Source: Vibrio sinaloensis (GTDB lineage Bacteria; Pseudomonadota; Gammaproteobacteria; Enterobacterales; Vibrionaceae). From it: a stretch of 64,000 nucleotides of DNA. Below, in pieces: positions 28,220 through 36,912 of the stretch. The stretch spans positions 1-64,000 of the forward strand of contig NZ_JWLV01000017.1 in assembly GCF_000808535.1 (NCBI RefSeq), in the 5' to 3' direction. The position numbers and the translations under genes are program-made. Every line of letters begins with the position of its first letter. The first letter of the stretch is position 1. The notes under the pieces are model-generated. The model was not told where the DNA came from and made no database searches. It was given only the letters and a program-made list of their open reading frames with translations.

Positions 28220-28612
28220 ATGTCACCATTAAAATGGCTAAGCGCTTCGTTGTTGGCACTATTACTTGTTGGCTGCGGCCGTGTACAACCTGTATTGAAC
28301 GTCGAGGATACTCCAGTTGGGTATAATCTTCAAAGTAAACAAGTTAAGTTGGCAATTATGCAAGCGGCATCCAATCGAGGTTGGGTCATCGAAGAAATCA
28401 GCCCAAGTGAGCTTAATGCCAAATTAACGGTACGTAGCCATTTCGCTGAAGCAAAAATTACATATAACGACAAGTTTTACTCCATTACTTATCTCAACTC
28501 AGTAAATTTAAAAGCGAGCGATGGCAAAATTCACCGCAACTACAACCGTTGGGTGAATAACTTAAACGTTGATATTAAACGTCAACTGTCTGTTATCGCT
28601 GCGGCGCAGTAA
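28220..28612 (+). CDS. Small lipoprotein at the head of the plus-strand APE arm
   Basis: A 130-residue protein with a lipoprotein signal peptide (LLALLLVGCGR, Cys20 lipidated) and a compact mixed alpha/beta domain (KLAIMQAASNRGWVIEEI, AKITYNDKFYSITYLNS). The position corresponds to the first gene (apeA-like) of other aryl polyene clusters, but I am not sure enough to use the symbol. Probably outer-membrane; function unknown. Confidence 0.75.
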   Translation: MSPLKWLSASLLALLLVGCGRVQPVLNVEDTPVGYNLQSKQVKLAIMQAASNRGWVIEEISPSELNAKLTVRSHFAEAKITYNDKFYSITYLNSVNLKASDGKIHRNYNRWVNNLNVDIKRQLSVIAAAQ

Positions 28613-28651
28613 TTTTTACTCTTACTATTAATTAGGAATTAGGTTTTTTCC

Positions 28652-29719
28652 GTGTTACATAAAAATAATGACCCGTTTAACGCTCTAGAAGCGAAAACAG
28701 AAGCTCAAAAACTCTCTTTTGCACCTATCGTATTTCATACGGCACGTACATTGCGTGATTTGGGTGTATTAGCTGTGTTAGATAAAGCTGGAAAAGAGGG
28801 CTTGAGTGCACCTGAAATTGCAGAGCAAACAGGGGTGTCTGAATATGGCGTCAAAGTCTTGTTAGACATGGCGATTAGCGCGCATATTGTGATGTGGGAA
28901 AAACCTAATTATTCACTTGCGAATCTAGGCTTCTTTTTGCTCCACGATGGCATGACCCAAGCGAACATGGATTTCACTGCGGATGTTTGTTACGCCGCGA
29001 TGATGCACCTCACAGAATCGATCACGGAGGGAAAACCTGCCGGTTTGAAAGAGTTAGGTGACTGGGAAACCATCTACCAAGGGTTATCTACTTTGCCTGA
29101 GAAAGCAAAAGAGAGCTGGTTCAAATTTGACCATTTTTACTCGGATCGCTCTTTTCCGATTCTGCTAGAAGAAGTGTTCAAATCAGAGCCAAAAACGATC
29201 GTCGATATTGGTGGCAACACCGGCAAATGGGCGATGCAGTGTTGTGGTCATAATCCGGATGTTGAGATTACGATTGTTGATTTGCCGCAGCAACTTGAAA
29301 TGGCCATGCAAAACGCGAAGGAGAAAGGCTACGCGGATCGTGTCCACCCATACCCTGCCAACATGCTGGATAAGTCTCAATCGCTTCCGGAACATGCCGA
29401 TGTCTGGTGGATGAGTCAGTTCCTTGATTGTTTTTCACCGATGGAGATTCTGAGTATTCTGAAACGCGTGAAGCAACAGTTACGCGCGGGTGATGCGGTC
29501 TACATCTTGGAGCTGTTCTGGGACGCACAAAAGTATGACGCCGCATCATACAGTTTGAATGCGACATCGCTTTACTTTACGTGTTTGGCGAACGGAAACA
29601 GCCGTTTCTATCGCAGCGACGATTTCTTAGAAATTATCGAAGCCGCGGGATTAGTGATTGAGGAGCGAACCGATAACATCGGCCTAGGTCACACCTTACT
29701 TAAACTTAAAGCGCAATAG
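28652..29719 (+). CDS. apeB: SAM-dependent methyltransferase of the aryl polyene cluster
   Basis: A 355-residue methyltransferase. The N-terminal winged-helix dimerisation domain (LSAPEIAEQTGVSEYGVKVLL) is typical of plant-type and DhpI-like O-methyltransferases. The SAM-binding motif TIVDIGGNTGKWA lies at about residues 182-194. It probably methylates the aryl head group; known aryl polyenes carry methylated 4-hydroxyphenyl heads. The start is a GTG at 28652, the first codon of the frame, with a modest AGGAATTAGG upstream. Confidence 0.85.
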   Translation: MLHKNNDPFNALEAKTEAQKLSFAPIVFHTARTLRDLGVLAVLDKAGKEGLSAPEIAEQTGVSEYGVKVLLDMAISAHIVMWEKPNYSLANLGFFLLHDGMTQANMDFTADVCYAAMMHLTESITEGKPAGLKELGDWETIYQGLSTLPEKAKESWFKFDHFYSDRSFPILLEEVFKSEPKTIVDIGGNTGKWAMQCCGHNPDVEITIVDLPQQLEMAMQNAKEKGYADRVHPYPANMLDKSQSLPEHADVWWMSQFLDCFSPMEILSILKRVKQQLRAGDAVYILELFWDAQKYDAASYSLNATSLYFTCLANGNSRFYRSDDFLEIIEAAGLVIEERTDNIGLGHTLLKLKAQ

Positions 29720-29743
29720 TACGCAGAAAGAACAGTCATCATT

Positions 29744-30994
29744 ATGAAAACAGAATCTACTCAAGTTGTTGTCGTTGGTGCGGGCCCTTCTGGCTCGACG
29801 GTCTCTGCGCTATTGCAAGCACAGGGTGTGGATGTGATCGTGATAGAAAAGGCAGAGTTTCCGAGGTTTTCTATCGGCGAGAGCCTGTTGCCGGCGTGTA
29901 TGGAAGTTGTAGAGCAAGCTGGGATGACGCAGGCCGTGGCGGAACACGGTTTTCAGTTTAAAGATGGGGCAGCGTTTCGTCGCAATGGCGTATACACCCA
30001 GTTCAACTTTACCGATAAGTTCACACCAGGCCCGGGGACAACTTATCAAGTACAACGTGGCCATTTTGATAAAGTCTTGGCTGACAGCGCGGCGCAGCAA
30101 GGTGTTGAAATTCGTTACCAGCATGAGTTGATCGATTTAGCTTTTGTCGGTGAGCGCTCTTTGCTAACAGTGAAAGACGCACACGGTGAAATCTACCAAA
30201 TTGATGCAGCTTACGTGTTAGATGCCAGCGGTTTTGGTCGAGTGTTGCCTAGAATGCTGGATCTGGAAGAGCCGTCTTGCTTGCCTCCGCGAAAAGCGAT
30301 TTTCACGCATATTGTCGACAACATTGATGGTCAATCGATCCACTACGATCGCGACAAGATTCTGATTTCGGTCCATCCGACTAACCATGATGTGTGGTAC
30401 TGGTTGATCCCTTTTTCCAATGGCGTGTGCTCACTGGGCGTGGTGGGAGAGCCTGACTTCTTTGCTGATTACTCAGGCGACAAACTGGATGTGCTAAAGC
30501 AGATTGTGAATCAAGAGCCGGGCCTTGAGCAACTGCTCGCAAACGCAGAGTACCCGAACCCCGCAGGAGAGCTTGGCGGTTACTCTGCTAACGTAAAACA
30601 CCTAGCCACAGCTCATTACGCACTGCTTGGCAATGCGGGCGAGTTTTTGGACCCTGTGTTTTCATCTGGAGTCACGATTGCCATGAAATCTGCTCAATTT
30701 GCGGCACAATGCGTGGTTAAGCAGCTTGAAGGAGAGCTTGTGGATTGGCAGAAAGAGTATGCCGAGCCATTGATGGTCGGCGTGAACACTTTCCGAACCT
30801 ATGTAGAAGGCTGGTACAAAGGTACTCTACAAGACGTCATCTTCCATCAAGATCCGAATCCTCGTATTAAAGCGATGATCAGCTCTATATTGGCCGGTTA
30901 CGCATGGGATACAACAAACCCATATGTTAAAAACAGTCAGCAACGATTGAACACTCTGGCTGAGGTGATTCGAGCAGAAAAAACTCACGCCTAG
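29744..30994 (+). CDS. FAD-dependent halogenase-like oxidoreductase
   Basis: A 416-residue flavoprotein with the dinucleotide fold VVVVGAGPSGSTVSALL (residues 7-23) and the motif FSIGESLLP. Three hallmarks of flavin-dependent halogenases are visible: WYWLIP at 218-223 (the W-x-W-x-I-P motif), FLDPVFSSG at 301-309, and Lys73 in FQFKDGAAF, near the position of the catalytic lysine in phenol- and pyrrole-type halogenases. Related enzymes in xanthomonadin clusters are linked to brominated pigments. It could halogenate the aryl polyene, or it could be a non-halogenating relative. It follows the methyltransferase by 24 bases. Confidence 0.8.
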   Translation: MKTESTQVVVVGAGPSGSTVSALLQAQGVDVIVIEKAEFPRFSIGESLLPACMEVVEQAGMTQAVAEHGFQFKDGAAFRRNGVYTQFNFTDKFTPGPGTTYQVQRGHFDKVLADSAAQQGVEIRYQHELIDLAFVGERSLLTVKDAHGEIYQIDAAYVLDASGFGRVLPRMLDLEEPSCLPPRKAIFTHIVDNIDGQSIHYDRDKILISVHPTNHDVWYWLIPFSNGVCSLGVVGEPDFFADYSGDKLDVLKQIVNQEPGLEQLLANAEYPNPAGELGGYSANVKHLATAHYALLGNAGEFLDPVFSSGVTIAMKSAQFAAQCVVKQLEGELVDWQKEYAEPLMVGVNTFRTYVEGWYKGTLQDVIFHQDPNPRIKAMISSILAGYAWDTTNPYVKNSQQRLNTLAEVIRAEKTHA

Positions 30995-31076
30995 TTTGAT
31001 GTTTCTCAAAGGGAAAAGTTGGCTAAATCGTCGCTCTCTGTTCATACTTTAAGAAAGTTGACGAGGAGTGTGAGCG

Positions 31077-31328
31077 ATGAAAAACGAACTTGATCCGACC
31101 AAAGTGTTGCAGGCTTACGAAACGGTCATGGCAAAAGGAACGCCTACTGAGTACGGAAAAATGTATGAAGGGGTTGAAGCGTTTGCTGACTACGATGGGT
31201 ACAACGTCTATATGCGTGGGAATGGGGTAGAGCTCAAAGTCGGCTTCCACAACACCTATCACCTAGACTATGACCAAGAACATCTGCGTGACAGCTTTTT
31301 AAAGAAAGTGGCATCCTTAGCAAAATAA
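31077..31328 (+). CDS. DUF3081 family protein
   Basis: An 83-residue soluble protein with the DUF3081 pattern (KVLQAYETVMAKGTPTEYGKMYEGVEA, YNVYMRGNGVELKVGFHNTYHLDYD). The function is unknown. GACGAGGAGTG precedes the ATG. It lies 82 bases after the halogenase-like gene, may be its own unit, and ends at a strong terminator. Confidence 0.8.
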   Translation: MKNELDPTKVLQAYETVMAKGTPTEYGKMYEGVEAFADYDGYNVYMRGNGVELKVGFHNTYHLDYDQEHLRDSFLKKVASLAK

Positions 31329-31334
31329 TAAAAC

Positions 31335-31369
31335 AGAGCCCCTGGCAAACGCGAGGGGCTCTATTTTTT
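31335..31369. terminator. Bidirectional terminator between DUF3081 and maoP genes
   Basis: AGAGCCCCT, a 10-base loop and AGGGGCTCT, with T runs outward on both strands. Confidence 0.88.
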
Positions 31370-31371
31370 AA

Positions 31372-31728
31372 TTAATCTTCTTCAGCCATTACCGAATCTT
31401 CAGAGAAGTCATCGGTAGCCTCTGGCTTGTTGCGACCATTTAACGTATGGAAGCGTTTACGGCCACGGGCAAGCTGGACGTATTTTAGCCAAACTCTTTC
31501 AAGTTTTGTCTTCGCTTTACCTGGGTTTTCCAGTACTTTAACGAAGTGTTTCTCTTCCGAGTTGTCCGGAACAATTTCACCAGATTCTAGACCTAGCATG
31601 GTGTCGCCATAAAGCGTTAGAATTTCTTCTTCTGCAAGCGTAAAATCACCAGACTTCGCGAAGCCTCTTGGAAACTTAGTGTTGTCGTAAAAACGTTTTT
31701 TGCCGTGACGAAATTGTGTGTCAGACAT
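31372..31728 (-). CDS. maoP: MaoP-like protein (DUF413, YifE family)
   Basis: A 118-residue protein beginning MSDTQFRHGKKRFYDNTKFP with the conserved middle EEEILTLYGDTMLGLESGE and a basic patch ERVWLKYVQLARGRKRFHTLNG. E. coli MaoP organises the Ori macrodomain by acting with a 17-bp maoS site near its own gene. The divergent arrangement with hdfR is the same as in E. coli, which supports orthology. The C-terminus is acidic and longer than the core domain. Confidence 0.85.
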   Translation of the reverse strand: MSDTQFRHGKKRFYDNTKFPRGFAKSGDFTLAEEEILTLYGDTMLGLESGEIVPDNSEEKHFVKVLENPGKAKTKLERVWLKYVQLARGRKRFHTLNGRNKPEATDDFSEDSVMAEED

Positions 31729-31934
31729 TATAGTAGCCTCTATAACCTACATTGATGAAATACCCAGAGCGGTACAAAGCGAAAGTTAGGCGTAAATTTA
31801 ACAAAAGAAAAACAAAACCTTTTTATCGTGACTATTGAACAGTTTTATGAAACTTAGGTAACAATTTGTTTAATGTGAACTACGTAATTTTTCAGTTTTT
31901 GCTATTGTGAAAGATTACACCTAGAGGAAATTAG
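31729..31934. promoter_or_regulatory. maoP-hdfR intergenic region, possible maoS-bearing
   Basis: This AT-rich divergent promoter region is equivalent to the region of E. coli that contains maoS. I cannot identify the 17-bp site by eye. The hdfR-side ribosome-binding site is AGAGGAAATT just before 31935. Confidence 0.4.
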
Positions 31935-32828
31935 ATGGACGTAAAAGTCTTTAGAACGTTTTTGGAATTAGCCAACGTTCGCCACTTCGGCCGTGCCGCT
32001 GAGAACCTTTACATCACTCAAGCTGCGGTAAGTGCCCGAATCAAGCAGCTTGAAAGCTACTTTGATACGCAATTGTTTATTCGCGATCGAAACAACATCA
32101 AACTGACCTCTGCCGGAGAGCGTTTAATTGGCTACGCTGAGGTCATGGTAAGCACGCTGCAGCAAGCCAAGCTCGAACTCTCGCTTGAAAGTGGAAAAGC
32201 CCTGCAGTTGACTCTGGGTGGGACGCCAAACGTATGGGATGCTTACTTACAAAACTGTCTAAGCCTTGTCACTGATGAGTTTGAAGGTTATGGCTTTATG
32301 GCCGAGATTATGGGCCGTGAAGCGTTAAATCGCAGCTTGCAAGAGCGCACCCTCGACATGGCGTTTGCGTTTGACCAAATCAAAGCCGATGAACTCAACT
32401 GCAAAAAAGTGGCGGATGTGGTGTTGGTTCTTGTGTCTACAGAAGAGCAAGACCTAGAGCACGTGTTCGAAGATAAGTACGTTTACGTTGACTGGGGGAC
32501 GAAATTTGCCTCAGAGCACGCTGAGCGTCACCCAAAAATTCCAGCCCCTTATTTGCGCACATCTACTGCGCGTATTGCGTTGGACTTCATTTTGGAGAAA
32601 GGCGGTAGCGCTTACCTTCCTGCGTCGATGGTTGAGCCATTTTTGACCAACGAACAGCTTTATAAAGTGAAAGGCGTCGAAGATTGGTGTCGCCCGATTT
32701 ATCTTAGCTATCGTAAGGCAAGTACTTCGATTGAAGCGATCGAACAAGTTGAAGAGTTAGTCAAACATATCGATCCTGTCACTGCCTATACATTGCAGCA
32801 AATGGCGGATTTTCCAGTGGAAGAATAA
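31935..32828 (+). CDS. hdfR: LysR-type regulator HdfR
   Basis: A 297-residue LysR regulator. The N-terminus MDVKVFRTFLELANVRHFGRAAENLYITQAAVSARIKQLE closely follows E. coli HdfR (RHFGRAAE-LY-TQ pattern). A co-inducer domain follows. In enterobacteria HdfR represses flhDC and influences gltBD. The divergent maoP neighbour supports the assignment. Confidence 0.85.
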   Translation: MDVKVFRTFLELANVRHFGRAAENLYITQAAVSARIKQLESYFDTQLFIRDRNNIKLTSAGERLIGYAEVMVSTLQQAKLELSLESGKALQLTLGGTPNVWDAYLQNCLSLVTDEFEGYGFMAEIMGREALNRSLQERTLDMAFAFDQIKADELNCKKVADVVLVLVSTEEQDLEHVFEDKYVYVDWGTKFASEHAERHPKIPAPYLRTSTARIALDFILEKGGSAYLPASMVEPFLTNEQLYKVKGVEDWCRPIYLSYRKASTSIEAIEQVEELVKHIDPVTAYTLQQMADFPVEE

Positions 32829-32861
32829 AAAGAGCCTCTCAAACGAGAGGCTCTTTTTTTA
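32828..32861. terminator. Bidirectional terminator between hdfR and the small gene
   Basis: AAAAAGAGCCTCTC, loop AAAC, GAGAGGCTCTTTTT and further T residues. It ends just inside the stop of the convergent small gene. Confidence 0.9.
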
Positions 32862-33062
32862 TAGGTTCATTAAACTCTCTATCGACTCTTCAATGCTTAA
32901 ATGGTGGAACGAATGAACATTCTGACCATCGGTCGCATCAATCAGTATTCGGTTGATATTGGATGCGCCATGCTCATCAATAATGCCTAGTGTTTGTTCG
33001 ACGTTATCACACGTCATTACCACATTGTCACCAAGGACAAGGGTGCAAGAGTGCAGGTTCAT
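32859..33062 (-). CDS. Hypothetical small protein, 67 residues
   Basis: A 67-residue soluble protein (MNLHSCTLVLGDNVVMTCDN at the start, IEESIESLMNL at the end) with alternating beta and alpha character. AAGGAAG lies 7 bases before the ATG at 33062, which decides the start over a TTG six bases earlier. The family is not recognised. Confidence 0.65.
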   Translation of the reverse strand: MNLHSCTLVLGDNVVMTCDNVEQTLGIIDEHGASNINRILIDATDGQNVHSFHHLSIEESIESLMNL

Positions 33063-33207
33063 AGCCAACTTCCTTATTATTTATCATCTGCATTTTTTAA
33101 TTTAGAAGAGTTTCAACAGATCGCAAATTCATTGAGTTCCGAAAATGGCTAGTATTGTGCCGAGGGTGATTTAGACTGGAGGCATCATAACGATTCAGGA
33201 CGAGAGT

Positions 33208-34569
33208 ATGAGCGGTTTAGCTACCTTATCGACGTTAGAATGTCAGCGAGCTCGTATGGCTCGAGATGCGCGATTTGATGGTCGATTTTATGTTGCGGTA
33301 AAAAGTACTGGGATATTTTGCCGACCGATATGCCCTGCCAATCTCCCCAAGGAAGAAAACGTCGAGTATTTCATCGACAAAGCGCAAGCACTGCAAGCAG
33401 GCTATCGACCTTGTTTGCGATGTAAGCCAGATAGCGCTCCGAGCTCCTGGGCATGGAAAGGGGTCGAAACCACTCTCTATCGAGCGTTGCAGCTTATCGA
33501 ACAAGGAGAGTTGCAGAGTCGCAGCTTGGCGCAACTTGCGACACGCTTGGGTATCAGTGATCGCTATTTGCGTCAGCTATTTCAAACCCATTTGGGGATG
33601 GCGCCAAAGCAGTATGCGCAGTACCAACAACTCATGTTTGCTAAACACTTGCTTCACTCAAGCTCAATGAGCGTCACAGATATTGCCTTTGCGAGTGGTT
33701 TTAATAGTGTGAGACGTTTTAACGATGCGTTTAAACAAATATTGAAGCTAACCCCGAGCCAAGTACGCAAACAAAAACAGGAAAACATGGACACAAACTA
33801 CATTGATCTCGCCTACCAAGGGCCCTTAGATTGGCCAAGGATGCTTGATTTCTACCGCTTGCGAGCAATCGAAGGGTTAGAGAAGGTTGACGACACAAGC
33901 TACGAACGCGCATTCTTGCTGGACGGCTGCGCGGGCTGGTTTCGCATTTCCCAACACAAAGTGGGGGTGATGCGAGTCGAGTTCACCCTTGAGGACACCA
34001 AGCTGGTAAAAAAACTGGTTAATCAGCTAAGGCGCATGTTTGATTTGGACAGTGATGTGTTGAGTATTGAAAACCAGCTTCATCAACTCGATGCCAATTT
34101 CGTTCAGCACTCTGGCATTCGTATTCCGGGGGTATGGAACTGCTGGGAAGCGGGGGTTCGAGCCATTCTTGGTCAACAAGTGTCGATAAAAGCGGCGATC
34201 GGGCAGCTTAATTTATTGGCTCAGACATTGCAGCCTGAAGGGGTGACTCACTTCCCTACCGCGCAAGACATTGCTGGTGCTGATTTGAGTTTTTTACGTA
34301 TGCCACAAAGTCGAAAAGAGACCTTAGCGCGCTTTGCCCAAATCATGAGTCAAACACCGGATATCGCTCTGGAAGAGTGGCTAAAAATCAAAGGTATTGG
34401 CCCTTGGACGGTCAACTATGCTCGTCTACGCGGCGCATCTGAGCCAAACTGTTTTTTGGAGGGAGATTTGGTGGTCAAAAAGGCGCTGGTCCATTTTCCC
34501 TCGATCACTAAAGAGATGGTCTCACCTTGGGGCAGCTACGCCACTTTTCACTGCTGGAGTCACGCATGA
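33208..34569 (+). CDS. Ada-type sensor fused to AlkA DNA-3-methyladenine glycosylase
   Basis: A 453-residue three-part protein. Residues 1-78 are the Ada zinc domain with Cys38, Cys42, Cys69 and Cys72, the same numbering as E. coli Ada, where Cys38 accepts methyl from phosphotriesters. Residues about 85-190 are an AraC-type DNA-binding domain. Residues about 195-453 are AlkA: an N-terminal TBP-like part, then the helix-hairpin-helix KIKGIGPWTVNYA and the catalytic Asp in EGDLVV. It should sense alkylation, activate transcription and excise alkylated bases. It overlaps ogt by four bases. Confidence 0.92.
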   Translation: MSGLATLSTLECQRARMARDARFDGRFYVAVKSTGIFCRPICPANLPKEENVEYFIDKAQALQAGYRPCLRCKPDSAPSSWAWKGVETTLYRALQLIEQGELQSRSLAQLATRLGISDRYLRQLFQTHLGMAPKQYAQYQQLMFAKHLLHSSSMSVTDIAFASGFNSVRRFNDAFKQILKLTPSQVRKQKQENMDTNYIDLAYQGPLDWPRMLDFYRLRAIEGLEKVDDTSYERAFLLDGCAGWFRISQHKVGVMRVEFTLEDTKLVKKLVNQLRRMFDLDSDVLSIENQLHQLDANFVQHSGIRIPGVWNCWEAGVRAILGQQVSIKAAIGQLNLLAQTLQPEGVTHFPTAQDIAGADLSFLRMPQSRKETLARFAQIMSQTPDIALEEWLKIKGIGPWTVNYARLRGASEPNCFLEGDLVVKKALVHFPSITKEMVSPWGSYATFHCWSHA

Positions 34570-35042
34570 GCACTTACTACACTGTTTTTACCACGCCACT
34601 AGGAGAGATGACGCTGCAAGCGGACGCTGACGGTTTACTTGGCGCGTGGTTTGAAACTCAGACAACACAACCAAAAGAACTCGGACAATACACAGAATCT
34701 GATTCTATACTTAATAATGCAATCAAACAGTTACAAGAATACTTTTGCGGTGAAAGAACCGAGTTCAATTTGCCTTTGTCTGCCCGAGGTACGCAATTCC
34801 AGCAACAGGTTTGGCATGCCTTAACCACCATCCCTTACGGAGAGACGTGGAGCTATCAAGAGTTGGCAAATGCGATAGGCAATCCGAAAGCGGTGAGAGC
34901 TGTCGGCTTAGCCAATGGTAAGAACCCGATCTCTGTGATTGTTCCGTGCCACCGAGTGATTGGTAAAAATGGTAAGTTGACAGGGTATGCCGGTGGCGTC
35001 GAGCGAAAGGCGCAACTGTTGAAGCTAGAACAAAAGGAGTAG
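34566..35042 (+). CDS. ogt: Methylated-DNA-protein-cysteine methyltransferase (Ogt)
   Basis: A 158-residue suicide repair enzyme that takes methyl from O6-methylguanine and O4-methylthymine onto Cys128 in VIVPCHRVIG. The arginine-finger/helix region is YQELANAIGNPKAVRAVGLANG. It starts at the ATGA overlap with the Ada-AlkA gene, so direct reversal and base excision repair of alkylated DNA are co-translated. Confidence 0.93.
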   Translation: MSTYYTVFTTPLGEMTLQADADGLLGAWFETQTTQPKELGQYTESDSILNNAIKQLQEYFCGERTEFNLPLSARGTQFQQQVWHALTTIPYGETWSYQELANAIGNPKAVRAVGLANGKNPISVIVPCHRVIGKNGKLTGYAGGVERKAQLLKLEQKE

Positions 35043-35045
35043 TCA

Positions 35046-35450
35046 ATGGCAACCGAGCGTTTTGGAATCATCTTGTCCGTTGTTGGCATCAGTGCGTTGA
35101 TGCTGCTTGTTGGCTGCTCGGAAGAAAAAGCGGTACGCATGCTCAATAAGCAGACCTATGAGTTTACGGGCACTTTTGAAAACCAATACAACCAAGATTT
35201 GCTGAAGTTTTCGGACGCTCAAGTCACGTTTGTTCGTGAAGGTGAACTCAACTTGACCAAGCCCTTTGAAGTGAAAGGAAACGATCTGACCATCACGATG
35301 CGAAATAGCTCGAAAGAGAAACGAGAAGACATCGTGATGAGGATTCACGGCCAGAACGAGTTGCTTACATGTAGCACATGTGCCAAGTATCAACTGGCTA
35401 GTGTCTGGCAAAAGCGCGATTTCACGCCTTTGCCAGTGGAATCTAATTAA
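35046..35450 (+). CDS. Lipoprotein of unknown function
   Basis: A 134-residue protein with a signal peptide and lipobox LVGC (Cys24), then a beta-rich domain with a late CSTCAKY pair of cysteines. It follows ogt by three bases and may share its transcript, but no repair role is implied. Its stop overlaps that of the convergent nhaD by four bases. Confidence 0.75.
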   Translation: MATERFGIILSVVGISALMLLVGCSEEKAVRMLNKQTYEFTGTFENQYNQDLLKFSDAQVTFVREGELNLTKPFEVKGNDLTITMRNSSKEKREDIVMRIHGQNELLTCSTCAKYQLASVWQKRDFTPLPVESN

Positions 35451-36883
35451 GTAAACAGGTGGGTGTTGAGCATCATATGGACGAGGATACTTGCGGTGTA
35501 TCCAAGAGCGATGACGGGCATCCATTTTAGGTGACCAAAGAAGGTGTATTTGCCATGAGCCGCGCCCATCAACGCTACGCCTGCAGCAGAACCAATCGAC
35601 AGCAAACTGCCTCCTACTCCGGCAGTGAGTGTGACTAACAGCCAGTTCCCCATCGACATTGTCGGCTCCATGGTAAGCACAGCAAACATGACTGGAATGT
35701 TATCTACAATCGCGGACAAGATGCCCACCATCACATTCGCCCACACAGGATCCCATTGGGTGTACATGACTTCTGAAATCAAGCCTAAATAACCCAACAG
35801 GCTCAAGCCTCCTACACACATAACCACGCCGTAGAAAAACAGTAATGTATCCCACTCGGCATGGGAGACTCGTCTAAATACATCAAACGGGACAACAGAC
35901 CCAAGGCGTTTTAACGCATGGTCATCACGGTTAGCAATGGCCATGGCCGCTTTTTTATGCAGCGATGCTTTAAGTGTTCTGCGTAGGAAAAACCCAAAGA
36001 ACTGCAAGTAAGCAAGCCCCATCATCATGCCAATGACAGGCGGGAAGTGCAGCACCGCATGGAAGGCGACGGCCGTCGAAATCGTGAGGATAAACAAGGC
36101 GACAATTCTGCGCGCTCCGCGTTTAAGTTCAACATGCTGGTGGACCACATTCGGCTTAGTGTCCGGAACAAAGAATGACATGATCAAAGCAGGGAGCAGG
36201 TAATTGACCACTGAGGGCAAAAAGAGCGGCATAAACTCTGCAAAGGAGACATGACCCGCTTGCCAAACCATCAGCGTTGTAATATCCCCAAACGGGCTAA
36301 ACGCGCCTCCGGCATTGGCGGCGATAACAATGTTGATGCAGGCAAGATTGATAAATCGAGTGTTGTCTCCAGCAACTTTCATCACCACAGCGCACATCAG
36401 TAATGCAGTCGTCAGGTTATCGGCAATTGGAGAGATAAAGAATGAGAGAATACCCGTCAACCAAAACAGCGCGCGAAAGTTGAACCCTTTGCCGACCATC
36501 CAAGCCTGAAGTGCATCAAACAGTCGCCGCTCTTCCATCGCGCTTATGTATGTCATGGCAACCAGCAAAAACAGCAGTAATTCCGCGTATTCGAGCAAGT
36601 TGTGTTCTAAGGCGGCTTTAGCAACCTCTATTTGATCATACTGAGAATAGACGTAGCCAATCATTGCCCAGATGATGCCCGCTGCAAGAAGAACGGGCTT
36701 TGATTTTCGCAATTGCAAATACTCTTCGAGCATGACCAAGGTGTACGCAATAGCAAAAATGAGCAACGCGGCATAGCCGATGGTAGATTGGGTTAGGGGC
36801 AAAATCTCACCTGAAGCGTTGGCAGCAAAGGCGGTGAGGGGGGATAGCGTTAAAGCAATAAAGACTGACCACTGCAGTTTCAT
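35447..36883 (-). CDS. nhaD: Sodium/proton antiporter NhaD
   Basis: A 478-residue membrane protein of the NhaD/IT superfamily. A signal-like first helix (FIALTLSPLTAFAANASG) is followed by about 12 helices and motifs such as FFISPIADNLTTALLM, AANAGGAFSPFGDITTLMVW and VDNIPVMFAVL. It exchanges Na+ (and probably Li+) for H+ and fits a halophile. The ATG at 36883 has AAAGGAG at good spacing; a start at 36922 is rejected because it lacks one. Confidence 0.93.
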   Translation of the reverse strand: MKLQWSVFIALTLSPLTAFAANASGEILPLTQSTIGYAALLIFAIAYTLVMLEEYLQLRKSKPVLLAAGIIWAMIGYVYSQYDQIEVAKAALEHNLLEYAELLLFLLVAMTYISAMEERRLFDALQAWMVGKGFNFRALFWLTGILSFFISPIADNLTTALLMCAVVMKVAGDNTRFINLACINIVIAANAGGAFSPFGDITTLMVWQAGHVSFAEFMPLFLPSVVNYLLPALIMSFFVPDTKPNVVHQHVELKRGARRIVALFILTISTAVAFHAVLHFPPVIGMMMGLAYLQFFGFFLRRTLKASLHKKAAMAIANRDDHALKRLGSVVPFDVFRRVSHAEWDTLLFFYGVVMCVGGLSLLGYLGLISEVMYTQWDPVWANVMVGILSAIVDNIPVMFAVLTMEPTMSMGNWLLVTLTAGVGGSLLSIGSAAGVALMGAAHGKYTFFGHLKWMPVIALGYTASILVHMMLNTHLFT

Positions 36884-36912
36884 ACTTCCACTCCTTTGAA
36901 AGATGATTGTTG

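Noticed and set aside
33208..34569. Frameshifted or truncated AlkA
   Set aside because: The C-terminal WGSYATFHCW end and the catalytic Asp are present, and the stop overlaps ogt normally.
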